64,000 bases of DNA from contig CM082592.2 in NCBI GenBank assembly GCA_040954595.2, forward strand, positions 6,944,001 to 7,008,000. The letters run 5' to 3'. Under the pieces are notes generated by a model. It was not told the DNA's origin. It was given only the letters and a program-made list of their open reading frames with translations, and made no database searches. Every line of letters begins with the position of its first letter. The stretch's first letter is position 1. This document shows, one piece after another, positions 33,352-48,365 of this stretch. Made by a program: the position numbers and the translations under genes. Source of the DNA: Balanoglossus misakiensis. Its lineage: Eukaryota > Hemichordata.

Positions 33352-36300
33352 GGAGCCAGAAGACGAACGTCTTAAGGACACTTATCTGGGGCGAAATTGA
33401 TTCCGTCCAACCATGAAACAAAAATCCACTGCTTTTACGGGAAATTGAAGCAGGTGACGACAGACAAATAAATTTTACGACATGATTGGTGAGGTCAGGT
33501 AAAGGTTACAGTCTTACATCACTTGGAGCTGCGATAAATTATAAAATACGGTGGGCCTTGCGAGTGGCAAGCTTTGATGCCAGCACCAATGGCAACAAAA
33601 AAAGGTGGACTCGCAATTGAGAACGACTGTAACAGTCCACGCTGCGTGGCAGCGAACAGTCACTTTTATGGATACAAATTACTGCCGGGCAGTAATATGG
33701 CGTAATTGCCCGGTAAGAATCCAATTTGCCAGACAGAAAAAAACGGCAATTGCTGAATATCTTCCTGATGCTAAATTGGAAAATGCGGGTTTTTTTTTTA
33801 CATTTCTGTGATTCTCAAAAACTGTACGAAAGATACCAACTAAAACTGCAGTTCCAAAACTGATATAATTTCCACATCCCCCACTCTGTCCAGGATATGT
33901 TCTTGGGGTTCAAAATACCAGTCAATCAATACCTTTCGGTTTTTGAAGCATACCTGAATTGTTACAGCTTTAAGATTGTTTTCCCCATTTTAACAAGGTA
34001 ACACATTAAAACCCGCTCAGCTGTAATTATACCAGCATGTTTCCACATAACGCCAATGTTAATCAAGAATAAATTTTATGGATAATACCTACGGAATTGT
34101 GAAAATAATGAGGAGGCAATTAAATTATTTCCGCTCCAAGGACCACAGAAAAATGTGTTCTCACACTACACAGGAAAACCCAGCATATTCTCTTCATCGT
34201 ACGGTAATTAGGAGATTTCATTTCAAACCATGCCTCAGAAGTACCGCATTGAGTTCATGTCAGGTTGAAGTAATCGTGGCAAAATCGAAGGCCATCGCGA
34301 ATGTGCGTGGAGAGAAAAAAAGCAACAGCGAATCAAGGGTTCATACCGGCACAAACTGCAAGGTTAGCCGAGTGTTTTTCCCTCCCGAGTTCAGTGAACT
34401 TTCTTCCTTTTCCCTGCGTGTGTTTTCCGGCGAGCTCATCTCATGACTAATGCATGACTGCTGCGTTCGACGAACAAGTGACAGATTACGCAAAGCAAAA
34501 AAACTGTCGTGCAAAATGACAAAACAACAACAAAAATTTTGAGAGAAAGTTGACATTATTTTACCTGTTGTTGTGTTTACAGTAACTGTGGTAAAATGGC
34601 CGTCCATATATTTTGGGACGTCTCCAGATGGTTCTTGTGACCTGCTTATTTTTCAGTGATTTGTTTCTGTAGGCAGGCTGAATATAGCCACAGCAATATA
34701 AACAGATGTGGCTTCCACACTATATCACCTTCATCCATGCAGTGGGAAAACCTGCAGAACAAAAAAGACAACAAGATTGGCCAGTTAGTATATGCGCTTG
34801 CAAGTATACAAGACACAGCCTTGTCGAATTTCCAATTATGTTAACCATTGGCAACCCTCACCCTACCATTATTCAAAGCACATTGCCACCCCCCAAAATG
34901 TGGTATGATCCTGGTAGAATTGGTTGACTGGAATAGCCAAGTGGATGAAACTACACGCCTTTGGGGTCAAATTCTGCAGCAGATGTGGATCAGATGTTTC
35001 CTGGGGGGGTCTGGACAGGATCACACATTACACGTTGTCTGATTTCTGTTCAACTGTCAGACTAAAAATGATGATGTTCCAGATACTGTTATTCAAAGCC
35101 TAATTGTTATATATGATTTGACTCGAGAAAAATAAGATATAGCCCTATAGTGAGCAGTTTGTCAGACAGCGTGACTTCAACAACAACAAAATTGCATTTC
35201 CAAGGCAGATTTTCTGTCAGGGTGCCGTGAGGTGAAATATTGTTGTTATTTTTAGACTTGATACGCCGCCATCATTCTATCATAGTAGGCGAAATGATAG
35301 AAAGCCATACAATACGCTACGAGCAAAATGAAATGGACTGTTTTCAATTTAAGCTGTTGCCGTTGTGGGTTCAACATGATTGATAGCTGTTGATGTGTAC
35401 GTGTGCGTTTCCATTACCGATGCAACGTCTAGGGCCTCGCTGACTCAAAGTCAAACAGACACTCGTCATAAAAAGCAGCTTTGTAAAAAACTCAATAGAT
35501 GCCGTACCCTGCAGGATTACAGTTGCACATTTAATATTAGAAATGGATTAAATCAGTCGGTATATTCCCGAGTCCCAAAGCGACGTCGCGCATATGTGGA
35601 TTGAAAATTGATTATCAGATCCTGGCTCTGGCATGAGACACCATCAGGTGTGCAGTAAACGATAGTATTCAATTCCCGGGGAAACTTTGGGCTATTTGGG
35701 AATTGTTACTTAAAACTGAAAGACGTCTCCGGCTGAAAATTGAATGATACAGAAGCATTGATTACATTCCAAAAAATCAGAGACACGAGAAGGGCCGTGG
35801 CATGATAAATCATAACTTCAGAGGATAATACCTCATTCTTAGTGCACCTTGTGTACACCTGTTTCAAGATTGCTTTCGCATAAAAAAATCAACCAATCAG
35901 AGATAAGTTTTCAAAGGTCCCCTTTTCAGCGCGCCGCACTTTAATAGAAACCGCAGGGAGGGAATAATCAAACGCTGTGATTATTATTATTATCACTACA
36001 ACGGTATTTGAACCGGTGTTATATTCAGTAACAGATTGAAAAGAATTTGACATTGCATAACTGACTGCGTGTCCCGTTATGCATCGCATAGCTGGCACAT
36101 GCCAAGCGATTATCGGGTCGGCTAATCTCGCCCTAGTCGACATAACAGGCTTCGCGGGACTGGAGAAAAAATTATCGTATAATACCCTCTCTTTACAGTT
36201 CCTGTCTCACTTGTAGTCTGTGAGGATGCAGAATCTCGCGGGAGACTTCATAGCAACCGAGAGGCAGGAGGAAGTTGGTTCCTCCATATGTATTATTGAG

Positions 36301-39300
36301 TCAAAGCAACCACCATTATTATCTTACATCATTTCATCATGTCTCCCTGAAACATGCCAAGATTATTGATAAAATTGGGCAATAATTGTCTATTCGCTGC
36401 ACAGCACAAAGCTGCTAGTGCTTTGGCATGGTTAATTTATTGGAAGATTGGAAGTAATCCAAGCTGAGTTCATATATTTTCATAAAGTAAATTATCCCAA
36501 GAGTTCCATATCTGCCAGTCCCCAGTAACAAGTGTAATATCAGAATTTGAATTACACTAAATCGCATATCCTCAATAAAAGGTCCCACCTAAAACTAATC
36601 AGAATTGTGTGGCATGGTTTATACCCTCCCGTCTTGTTGAATGGTTGAATGCTGACAAAGTTTTACGCATCAATTTTATGTCCACGAAATTAAATTCAGG
36701 AATTGCATTCAGATGTTGATAAAAACAGACTTGTTCTTCCTTCAAATATCTGTGGTGCCAACTGCCAGATAAGATTTTGACTTGATAGACGCTTTCAAAA
36801 ACCACGATTATTCTGAAACTTTTACCTGATTATCAAAAATTCAAAAATTGCCTTCAGCGGCAAGTTTCTGTATGAAGTCTGATCTCCCCGGAGACGGACA
36901 GATATAATTTATTATCTCAGAGTCTGGACAGAAATGAGGAATTATGCAGATAATTCTCCCCTCTTCCAAAACAGAAAGTGGATAAGAAAAAATTGATAAG
37001 CCGGTATGTTTACAGGGGATAGGAAACACACAGCTGATAAAACTTCATTGGGGAGAAATTGTCCGAAAACTCAATCGTGATGATGATAAATATTACCTAA
37101 TGTTCAGCTGGAAGGATGTGAAGGAGAGACAGCGATATTTTTTGTTTCATAATTTTATTTGTATTTTTAAAATGTGTAGTTTACGTTGGAAATTGGTGAA
37201 GCTTTCATTTTTCTTTTCCTATTTCTCAGTCACCTGGTTTGATCCTGTTGCACATACATACATTAAATGTGTTTCATTCTTCAGCCTATTACAACATCAC
37301 TGACACAACATCTGAATGGTAAACACAGCACCATTTGTAATTTCAATTTCACACTCGTATTCGTTAAACACAAACCTATAACCACATCCATAAGTTTGAA
37401 ATTTTAAACCCATCATTCTCCTTAATAAACGTCGCAGTAAAATTCCGACTGTTGCCAGGAGACCCATGGGAGCTGCATCCTTGTGATGGCAATTAGTCTG
37501 CCTTCAGCTGCGTGTGTGTATATGAATATAAACACATCTTGAGAAGAAGTCTTAAGATGAGATTTGCATGAGACTGGACATCTTGGAAATCACTGATCAG
37601 ATAATATATCCTCCCACAGTTGACTATCAACCACCCACTAAAATTAGGCCTTCCATACTACGGTATGCAATCTCTTTGAGAAAAAAGAAATGGGCTGTTC
37701 AAGTTTCAGCCAATTACAATTTCCTGTCTCCATGGTGACACATCACTTCCTTCAGAAATGTGCCTGTGCATGGCAATTTTATAGCTGCACGGAATGTCAC
37801 AAAAAGATGACGGATGTGTCCTCAATTTTTTTTTTCAAAATTAGGAGGCCGGTGTTACAATGGTACATGTATCAGTTCCCGGAAAATACAGGTGGTGCAA
37901 AGGCCAGAACCAAACTTATTCGCAGTTCTCCAGAATTCCTCAGATGCGTCAGACATCTAACACGTCATCGTCAATGACACGGTGCCCACTGGACCAGCAA
38001 CATTTGAAGAATCCTTCTTTCTCTCCACGTCAGGCACATTAACACCCTATCTAAGAAACAGTCACATACCCTGACAACCACCACCCACTTAAGTTGACCT
38101 TGTAAAATTTATATGTAAATATTTAACCTGTAACCTTTCCTGGACATTGTAAATTTCACTTCAAGCACCCGCATGAGAACGTTTACTTAACTGCCGAGCA
38201 AAGAAATGAATTTTACTGAAATGCAAACTGACAACGACTGGTGAGAGCAGTGCACCATGGGTAGTTCACAGCAAAATCTCAAAGTAGACCAACGCAACAT
38301 GAAATGACTTTGATTTCAAATGATAACTTAATGCCCGCACCTTGGAACGTGTCACTTACAATTTTACCTAGTAGTGGTTGAGTCGGCGAAGACATTACAA
38401 GTGTCCACAGACGTTTAAAGTGGCAGATATGCTAATGACCTTCCATTGCGGTACGAACACATACTCAGGCAGAATGTGTCCGCGATTCAACATGCACCAT
38501 CCTTTTACACCCAAAACTCAAACCTCCGCAGGTTAATTAAACAAAGACGATTTTTTCCTTCTTTCTGCAATTTCAGATTACCACGCCGCCAGGGAATTTC
38601 CACAATTACCGAAGTAGAAAAGATCGCCGGGCGATACCGTTCACGTTCGATCGAATCTGACAACTACCGGTGCGTGCTGACCGACACTTCCTCAAATTAC
38701 TCTTCTTTCATTTCCAGCGCAACCGAAAAAGAAAAAAAAACCCACATAAAACGACAGCTCCAATGCTAGCCTCCCCGCAATTAATTAAATCTGCCTCGAC
38801 GCCAACAGAAGGTCAGAGTAGTTCATTTTATGATCGCGAACTCTCCGCACAACCTCCTGATTAATACCAACACCGACAAATTCAAATTTCAAGGCCGCTG
38901 AAATTTACACAAGCGCACAATCACGCGAATTACACAGTCAATTGAAGGTTGCATACAAGTAGTCAACCTCATGTCACAACACAGTAAGTTAATTCGCGCA
39001 GGCAGTGACTAAATTCCCCCGGACCGTGGATAGCTTGTTTAACGAACCTGACCACTTAGTGAATTTTGCACAGCTTCAACACAGGTTTAAAAAAAAATTC
39101 ACAATGACACTAGAATTATCTATGTGGTATTTTGACTCTGATAAAAATATGTTCAAACATAAAATGCATATACCAACAAAACAAATGGATTCCTCACAAT
39201 ATAAATGGTTGCAACTGGTGCTTCAATTTAGCTGGACATGAAGTCGGGCAAATCTGAGTATAATTTTTATTTCTGAAAATGATGAATAGGGTATAATCAG

Positions 39301-40719
39301 AATACAATTTGCGTCCAGCAGGGAATATGATAACAGGCAATTACCACATAGTAAAATTACTACTGCATGATAGCACGCAAACACTGACATAGTGGCAACA
39401 ATGCAACTGCGCAGGACTTCACAAACAAGAGACAACGCACTTCAATGTCACATCACCCAAGCAGTAATATCACTCATTGTACAAACACATAGTCAACGTA
39501 CACGCCATCAGTATACATGTGCATGTAACATGTTGAATTCCAAATTTTACTGCATTTCACTGTATATCTTTTGACAGGAATTCAACATTCCTACTTATGA
39601 GTATAGTACCTGCACGCATTATATGGTGTCACTTGATAGTAAGCTTTGGTACAAAATCAGAAAACAAGCAAAATTTTCCTGTATTGCCATATTGTATGGG
39701 AAGATTCTTTTTCTGACTGATTTACATACTAAAAATATATCTGTCTAGATTTATACAGTACGTGACAGCCAGTTGAAAGTTGCTGGTACAATTTATACAC
39801 ACAGACATCAGAGATGCACCACATCGAGTGTGCGTGGATGTCTGGGGGGTGTGTGCATTCAGATGCTATTTATTTTCCTGGTTTACGTTTACTGGTACAT
39901 AAACAATAGTTTCAAGATCAAAACAAAAGGTTAGCTGAAAATAAACTCGCTCACCCAAAATAGCACAAAATTTGACCTAAAAAGCCTTGAATCATCCTGT
40001 GGCTTGAAGTAGTTGAACCCTTAGCATTAAGGGAAAAGTGATATTCCAGTTGGTGAGAATTTTGCCAAAAAATGAGCTTTCACCTGTTTGTTTTATCAAT
40101 CCGTGAACATATCAGGTTTTAAGGTGTAATATTGCCAATGAGCAAACCAGCGACCATGGTCACCTACATTATTAACACTGCCAAATATTGGCTTTCAATA
40201 TTGATTTTTGTGCAAATTCATTTAGCGGATTTTTATCCACGCTGGAGTAGAAAATCAATACTTGATTATAAGCCGACGCGACGTTGTCAGTTGACTCATC
40301 AGCCAGAATAAACTCTAAAATCATCTTTCGAAATCATCCTTTCCCCAAACTGCATTTCAATAGAAATACAGAAAGGAGTATTAAAGTCAGATTAAAGTTC
40401 TTAGCGGAGCAGTTCACAACTTAATCTAGTTACACCGTGGCCATCAAACGAAAAAAAGACCTTTAATGACAAGCGTCACATGCATTATAGGATTAAACTA
40501 AATGCAGGAGCCACCCCTAGTGATGAAGTATATCTGAGGAGGAATTCTACTGACAGAGGTCGGCTGAGCTGACAGCCAGCTTTCATTTTGTAAACAGACT
40601 ACTTTCTGTGAAATAAACTAAATCTCTGCACTTCTTAGTGGAACTAGCCCTCATGAGAGACGTCCCCAGCACGCATCTGTTGCAAATATAGTTCCGGGCA
40701 TCTGATTTTAAGAAACTCT

Positions 40720-40720
<1 letters not shown>

Positions 40721-40752
<32 letters not shown>
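40721..40752. repeat. (GA)n / (CAGA)n microsatellite
   Basis: A run of GA dinucleotides followed by CAGA tetranucleotides. Confidence 0.9.
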
Positions 40753-40753
<1 letters not shown>

Positions 40754-41616
40754 AATCATGTGTTAATCCACTCCAGTCCTGCACAAAATAAAGTATAAAG
40801 ATGGGCTTTCAACTGCAGCTGTCAAAATTTCAGCATAATTCGTTAAGAGTGTTTTGTCCACAAAATAAAAGTGTGGTGTTCTGCTGCACATTTCACGGGC
40901 ACACTGCAGCTCAAACACTGCGACCAATCAGTGACAGGTTGAAAGGTCACACAACAGCGCCCCCACATGACAATAAATGAATAATCCTTCCCGGTAGAAA
41001 AAAAAATTCTTCCTTGATTGCAAGCTCACACCTATCCTTTGGCTGGTCCCCATCCTAACAAGCAAGCTACAAAAGGGGTAAGAAAAGAAAAACCTTCATT
41101 CAAAGAAACATGAAATCTGATTGGTTGACCAGCACTGTCGATTACTCTGATTGGTTGATATACACGCGGAAGAGAAAGCACAAAATATGTTTCAAAGACT
41201 AAACCCACAGAAACACAATAAATGGCAATATATTATTATACCAAAAAATAGCCTAAATACTGCCTATTCAAATAACTGAATATTATCTCACCAAACAATA
41301 CACTCTAATTGCCTATCATTACAATAATTTGAGTCACGCTTATTTTTCTCACCTTTGACCTTTGTCACAATGATACCATCACACAGCACACACTATTTCA
41401 CCGTATTACAAGAAAAAAAGGGCCTATTTCCCACTTGGTTTTATTGCTTTATGTGCTCAAAAACCAGCTATTTGTATACGAGCGACATAAAAAAATATTT
41501 TATACAAACAAAATACGCAATCACTACAGATTTTCCGAGACCACATTATATGCAATACAACTCAGTTGAGTTATAAGCTACATATTATTGTTATTCAATA
41601 TCATGAATGTACTGGT

Positions 41617-41832
41617 CTAGTATTACACCTGTTTTCAATTTTTAATTGCGTTCTGCCATCTGTAGTTTCCAAATAAAATTAGTCTTATATAATAAGTGGT
41701 AATTATTAGACTATTAAACTATTATTAACTCCTCTATACCCTAGATGATCTATGGTGGCTCCACATCTAGTATTAATCTCATTTTCTGTTTTTAATTGCT
41801 TTTTGACATATGCAGTTTCTAAAATAAAACTG
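41617..41832. repeat. Diverged short tandem duplication
   Basis: Two related stretches (about 41617-41690 and 41768-41832) share TCTAGTATTA, TTTTTAATTGC, the CATxTGxAGTTTC block and AAATAAAA in the same order. Similarity is moderate; no coding function. Confidence 0.5.
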
Positions 41833-44800
41833 TACTCTTCTTGTGTTATGTCAGATGTGTTGGATAATATCAAGCTGGTATGGCTTTTATGGTGATCCAG
41901 TGCCAAAAAATATTGCAAAATTTGGCAGAACTACTAGTACATGTATTTCGGGTTTCTATTGCAGAGTTTACAGGATCCAAAAAAAGAACCCGAATACTAA
42001 AATGTTTCACACCTCATATATAAATATTCATCGTTTTTGTAAACATGGTTACGCGTCGGTCCCCATGGAAACAATGCCCGAAAATTGTTTACCAACATTT
42101 CCAGAAGACTTTGCGGCAGCCACGCAAATACAACTTCGATTTTTTGTAGCTGCGGTTGACTGCAGAGGTCGATATACAACCCGGCCGGCGACTCGATGTT
42201 GAGCTGTGGTTGAAAATACATGATTGTACAGCGACCGTGATACCGCGGTTTATCTATTCTGGACGCCGTGACAGTATTACGTACAACATCCGCATCCATT
42301 ATTATGACTATTTTACCGAGGTATCAGCTCTGTGTCAAAGCGTCATTGCTGACAAACGTCCGACAATGTTCTGTTGACACAGATCATTCACTAGATAAAT
42401 AAGACACATTATGAATGATAACTCACTGTGAATTTGACGGACCTGTGCAACAGAAGAGCCGCCTGTATTATGAATGCCAAATCACGATCGCCGCTATTTC
42501 ATTTTCTGAGCAGGGCGCCAATTTACAAACTGTGAAATTTAAGACTGTGGCCGGGCACGAAACTATGGGAGAAAATGTTGAATTACCGTGTAGCACGCAA
42601 TTCCAGTTCTCGTTTTCCCGGGAAAAGCTTCGTTTCTGTCTCACTTCGCTCCGTGTGCCATCTTCACTTACAACGCCATTTTGGAAACTTGACGTCAATA
42701 CCTTATTAGCATTTTTGCATCCAGGAGATACCATTACACGTCGCAGGTGTGGAAAGTGAATCGATATAACCAAGAGGAGTTGATAAATTGGTAAATTGAT
42801 TCGATCAAACAAGGGGTGTGAATTTGGTTGGATATTCTTTCTCCATTTCAAACCAATGGCTAATTCAGCTCTGCTTTACACTTCAGCACTCCACAGTATG
42901 GGGGAGGGGGGGGGGGTATTTCGAACCCATTTCCGGGTTGCACTAGATCAAATATAAGTTGGGGCCTAAATCCCTCACTTTCCAGGCCTAAAAGTCCCTG
43001 AGCTTGAAAGAATACTCTGTTGATCAGTACAGGAGAGAAAAAACATAAACGAATAAGAAAAACATGAATAAATTGGTTTAAAAATTAGATTTGAAGCATG
43101 CGATTTTGTTCTAGGCTAGGCCTACTGCACTACGAACACAATGAAAAACTTACAAAGTGTAATTTTAGTTGTAGAGGCCCATTATGTAAAATTGTATAAT
43201 AAAAATAATTCATTCACGCCTGATAGAAGGTCGCTGTCAAATATAGAATCTGTCCATATATAATACAGTATCATAATACTGATAATATCTCTACTTCTTT
43301 GACTTGACTTTTCCATAGGCCTAACAAATGAACGTGCATTTCGTCACATGGTCGACAGCGAACAATGTAAGGTGGAAACCGAAAGACGGTTTGCTTTCTT
43401 CTGTGTTCATGTTTGAGGGCGGTAGTCTGGAAGAAACAGACCAGCAATTTTGAGGAAAATTTTCTAACATAATTATCGCACCACTTTAATGCCCATTGTG
43501 AAATTGCTCTCAGTTGATGCCATTTTTTTTAATCATTTGACTATAATTGAAAGTGTAACCATGCCAACATTGAATTTGTAAAAAGTGACAGTACTTAAGC
43601 TACTTTAGGCAATCCGCGAGATCAAACGTTTTGGATGTCCAATAAATGTTGAAGTTTATATTTCCCGGGAAAAAATCTACGCCAATTTTGGTCAGATTTA
43701 TGCAACACGTGAAGCTTTTTGTTGGAGGGTACTGAGCCGAAACTGCCGATCGCGAGTAGCTGAGAGTTGCATCCAACTCCACTGTACCGCCCTCTCTAGT
43801 AATATTTCTCAAATCTTTCCTCTGACTGTGACCATGGTGACAAGACTGCGGTACTGCGGTAATATCTCAGGGTTGCAGGGCGCCCTCTGTGTCACTGTGA
43901 GACAGCTATTTTACAAAGTTTACTCCAATGTTTGTCAAAAAAGGCCTACAAAAGGCTTAGTTTATCCATAGACCGTGGCCTATGGTTTATCATATCGTTG
44001 CCCGCAAAGCAACGGATATGACAACCCTTCATATTACCGAAACAGTTATAGTACAAATATGATGACATGCAGATCGGCAGATACATCTGCCTTCTTAGTG
44101 AACAACACAGCAGGATAAAACAATACCTAGAAACTAAAACATGAAAATGCATCCACTGAAGCCTTACTGCAAAACGGTGCAACGAAGCTCATCATTCCTG
44201 AGCAAAACTGGAATCCGTGTCCTCTCCTCGCTTCGCTGGTTTCCTTGTTGCTAGGCAGCGGGTAAATTGTTCGGTGGAACCTCCTGTATGGAAATTGGGA
44301 TGTTATACTCCTGTGAGAAATAAATGGATCAGGGATCCTTCTTGCCATAAAGTTTATCATGCATGGGGCAAGTCCTGCGTTTTTTTCTTATTCAACGTGT
44401 TCTGTGACATCAATTAGTCGTTCGATTCGTCCGCTGTTTAGACGACTGAAGCAAGTAGTTTCTTCAAATGGTCAATTAGCAGTCGCTTGAGAATTCGTGA
44501 CGAACGTACCAAACGGAGAAAAAAATTAAATTCCGACAGCTTAATGGCACCCCGAGATCATATATCATGTCTTAAATGCCGGTTATTTTTTGTTGGCGAT
44601 GTGGATGACCGCTGTTATGTCGCAAGCCAGGTACTGAAATCGTAGACCGCCGGGAACCGAACAGTTAACTGTAAAATAATAACTTGAATGTGCCAAAGTC
44701 ACTGTATGGAGTGAATGTACTTGCGTGCACACGATAGCAGTAACCGTTTTGGCAAGCCGAATAAGACGATTTTTAACGCGAAACAAAATTACCCGAAAGT

Positions 44801-46086
44801 GCTGGATAAAAATTCTGGCCTTTTTAATTCCACTCAGAATAACTGTTATTTTTCAGGGACGTGAATATTTTTCCCCGAAGGCTGTATCTAATTGCATGAC
44901 GGGGTGTTGTACTTGTACACTATACGTGGGTCACATTTTAAATGTCGACAATTTGTGGATGTTAAAACTAGCAACGCGAATGAAAAACGAACTTTCTAAT
45001 CATCAACACGCATTGAAAGGGAAAGCTGGTCGTTGCGACAGGTGAAAAAAAAAATTACAAAGTTCTGAGTGAGTGGCTGTGACGTCATTTGATGTATGAC
45101 GTCTCCCAGTATCTGTTAGATCTGCTATCATTTCAGTCATTTTCATTTTTTACGTATCATTTACCAAATGTGTCGATGCATTTGCCGGCTTCTTAATACT
45201 GCAAAGTTGCCAAAGCGGCCACGTTGTAACCGCCGAAACCAGCTTTTTAATCGTCCCAGGGGAGGCTGGTGAAGATGGCCGCACGTCACTGAGTACATTC
45301 CTCATCGTGTAGTCAGCGTTTCTTGATAGGACCCAATCTAACCTGTTCGTCTTGGCGCCACGCTTAAAAGCCCGGTTCAACACTTTCGCGTTCCACCTAA
45401 AAGGCTAAAAAGCTCGGAGGTGTTAATGAAGTCCCATTGTTTTATTGTTCCTGGCAGTCATTTAGTAGGATAGGTGTGTCTCGGCGTTGCTTATCAGTTG
45501 TAATTTAGGCGTATAGAGTAATTTCCGGGGGACGTCGTGTGCGTGTACGTGTGTGCGCCTGCCGATTAACGGTTCCTCTAGCATGAACTGCCCACGCCTG
45601 TGCCAGAATTCGGATGCGACGAAATGCACAGTAGACATTCGCAGTACGGCTGCAACTTTGCCCCTTGCAGGTACTTCTGTCGTTGTTGGATTGTCACGTG
45701 ATATCGACGGGTGAGCGTTCGATAGACGTGAAGAAACACATACCCGTGTCTACTAACAGATAAGGCCGTATGGTCTCACGGACAAGAATTCGGAAACTGC
45801 ATCACCATCAATTTTACGCGGAAATCAAACATTGTATCTCGACGGTAGGCGATACAAGAACAGAGGAAACCGTTTAACTTGTCCTTTATCAAATCTAAAT
45901 TTCATGGTAGAGTGCCACCGCTGTATATCTCTGTTGCTTGTTTAAATTTCTAACATGTGCTTCATAACCCTCCTACTTTTAGAATTCGAAGCAGCGGAGG
46001 AGAGATCCTCTTTCATCCTAAAAAGACTACCTCGAGTAGGATCCACGTCTCTTAACTTAAACCGATGTAACCGAACGCGCACTAAG

Positions 46087-46188
46087 CTTTCACAGATATC
46101 TTCACCTATAAATTTCATAGTTAAAATAGAAGATCTACTTTCACAGATATTTTCACTTACAAATTTCATAGTTAAAATAGCCAGATCT
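46087..46188. repeat. 51 bp tandem repeat, two copies
   Basis: CTTTCACAGATAT...AAATTTCATAGTTAAAATAG occurs twice at a 51 bp offset with a few differences. Confidence 0.85.
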
Positions 46189-47373
46189 TCATAACAAGTA
46201 ATGATGGAGCGAGAAATTACGGATGATCATAGTGATCACTTTCGGCGTCTTCTGAGTTACGCCCAATTTACGAATCGTACCAGAAGCAAATTGATAAACA
46301 TTTTACCGGGTGGTGACATTGGGGATATTTTTAGATGCGTTATATATAAAATGATACGTGGACTATATATTCTCTTATAAAAAATAAACCGACACCACGT
46401 AATTCCACCGGCGACATGCTGACGCCGTACAAACGAGAGAAGTATATCGGCCGAAGTACAAGTAAGGCCCGGATTTAACATTTACTCATATTTCGTCGAG
46501 TTCAGCAATTTCAGGCCCCGCGAGCTCAGTGCGACTATATGTAACGTGTTCATCTCATAATATCTTTCATTTACCTCGGGTATTCTTCGAAGTCTACGCA
46601 GTGCCATGATTGTCTACCCTTTGAAAAGGTGTCACAGTACACAGTCATTATTGTTGGTACAGCTACGCAAGAAAGTTCAGTGGTGTTTTAACATCATTTT
46701 AGATTCCCCGCCATTCAAAAAACGGACTATATATTAAAGGGACATAAACTGTAACTTTCGGTTATATTTTCAGTATTTCTGCAACTTAGGTTTTCACGCA
46801 ACTTCTGTTGTGTGAGCTGAAGATTGCCCAGGCTATTACCCCTTGCCTTTGTTTCCGTATCTCTATATTTCTGTCTCTCCCAATCTATGAACTCTCAAAT
46901 CCATCATTATTTCAGTTTTTAGAAGGTCCGTTAGCTGTTTCGAGTTAGGTAATTATGCAAATAGGGCCAAGTAAAGTTATCATTGTGTATGGCATAAATA
47001 ATTGTAGACCGCTAAGGCTGTACATATGGTAACATTACAGAGAAATTTCATAGTACTTGATGCCAAAATAGGATGAAACTGTCCGTGATAATGGTTTGTG
47101 TGCGCATGCGTCCTCAGAGAACAGTTGAGCCATAAATTACATTGTTCAGACAAAATACCAAATTTCCCATGGGCTGTGATGAAAAGTAGCTGTCCTCTGG
47201 GATTTCTGTCCATAAATTTTTTTTTCTCGGTTTTCCTTGTTGAATTACTATTTAATGCACTTTAGTGAAATGTTAAACAACTCGAAGTCAAGCCAGTTTC
47301 CTATCGGAAGTCTGATTTTTAACAACGCTTCCTCCGAAAGTTTGCTCCGTGCACCTGCTTGGGATCAGGGATG

Positions 47374-47412
47374 TGACGTCATCGCAGCACACCTGCCAAC
47401 GACCAGGTGTGC
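47374..47412. promoter_or_regulatory. CRE plus inverted T-box / E-box half-sites
   Basis: A perfect TGACGTCA palindrome (47374-47381) is followed by GCACACCTG (47387-47395) and its exact reverse complement CAGGTGTGC (47404-47412), spaced by 8 bp. CACACCT/AGGTGTG is the known T-box half-site, and the orientation is that of the Brachyury palindrome with a spacer. CACCTG/CAGGTG is equally an E-box. Function is inference from the motif only. Confidence 0.4.
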
Positions 47413-48359
47413 CGATTCCTTCAGCCAATCATGAACGAGTGTGTTCTGCACAAACGGCTGTTCCATTCTTTGACTTACTTTGCCGCTTGGTGAAAATTTT
47501 TCAGGAAAATCTAAAATTACTAAGTTGAATGTTCTCTTTCTTTACTGCAACCAACACCCACGTGTATGTACGTATACTCCAGATTCTTCAGTCAAGAATA
47601 CGCGCTCACAAATACACTTTCGGGTGTAAAAAGATACATTCAAGAACCCATCAAATCCACTTAATAGAAATAAGATAAATATTGTAGGAGGGGTCTCATT
47701 TCACCGCCATATGTCGAACGAAACAGAGAGATACAACAGGCGACTTTTGTACTTAGTGCAGGCAACACAGACAATGATGCATTAAAAATACACGCAATGA
47801 CTGGCACCTGAACGATTTAGGGTCAAAGTTCGGTCATCGTTTTTTTTCGGTCCTATTTTTATGTAAGCTTATTGTACAAAGACGGTTTACGTTACGGCCG
47901 GAAACAGTATAATAGGTAATAGCAAAAAACTATCATTATTTCGACGAATATGTGTATTTACCATTGATAAGACATATTAAGCTTATTCAACCTAGGGTCT
48001 TCAGTCTCTCCTTTGAGATACTGGGGATTTATCCCATACATCCGAGAACGGAGTACGTCTTGATGACGTGGTTCTATCTTATACCGTGCAGGGTCGTTTT
48101 GTACATGTACTCTCTTGAGAGTGTACGACTGCAAGGCATGCAAACACGGGCCATTTTATCACTACCCATGAGAAGACACATCGCGAGACGATCTGAAGTC
48201 ACTTGGACGCAACAACACTGCGTGTGAACACAATAATCTCTATGCCATGGTGACGTAAAATTTGATGGGACAACATTTTTATCAAAACTTATGCGTAATA
48301 GTATCTCCGGGTGGAGCCCAAATGAGCAGAACACGCATCATTCGAAGAGAATCGTGTAA

Positions 48360-48365
48360 TTTATT
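48360..48365 (-). terminator. Candidate poly(A) signal of the T-box gene
   Basis: AATAAA on the minus strand about 1 kb past the T-box stop codon. No closer canonical AATAAA was seen; an ATTAAA variant lies near 49017-49022. Confidence 0.3.
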
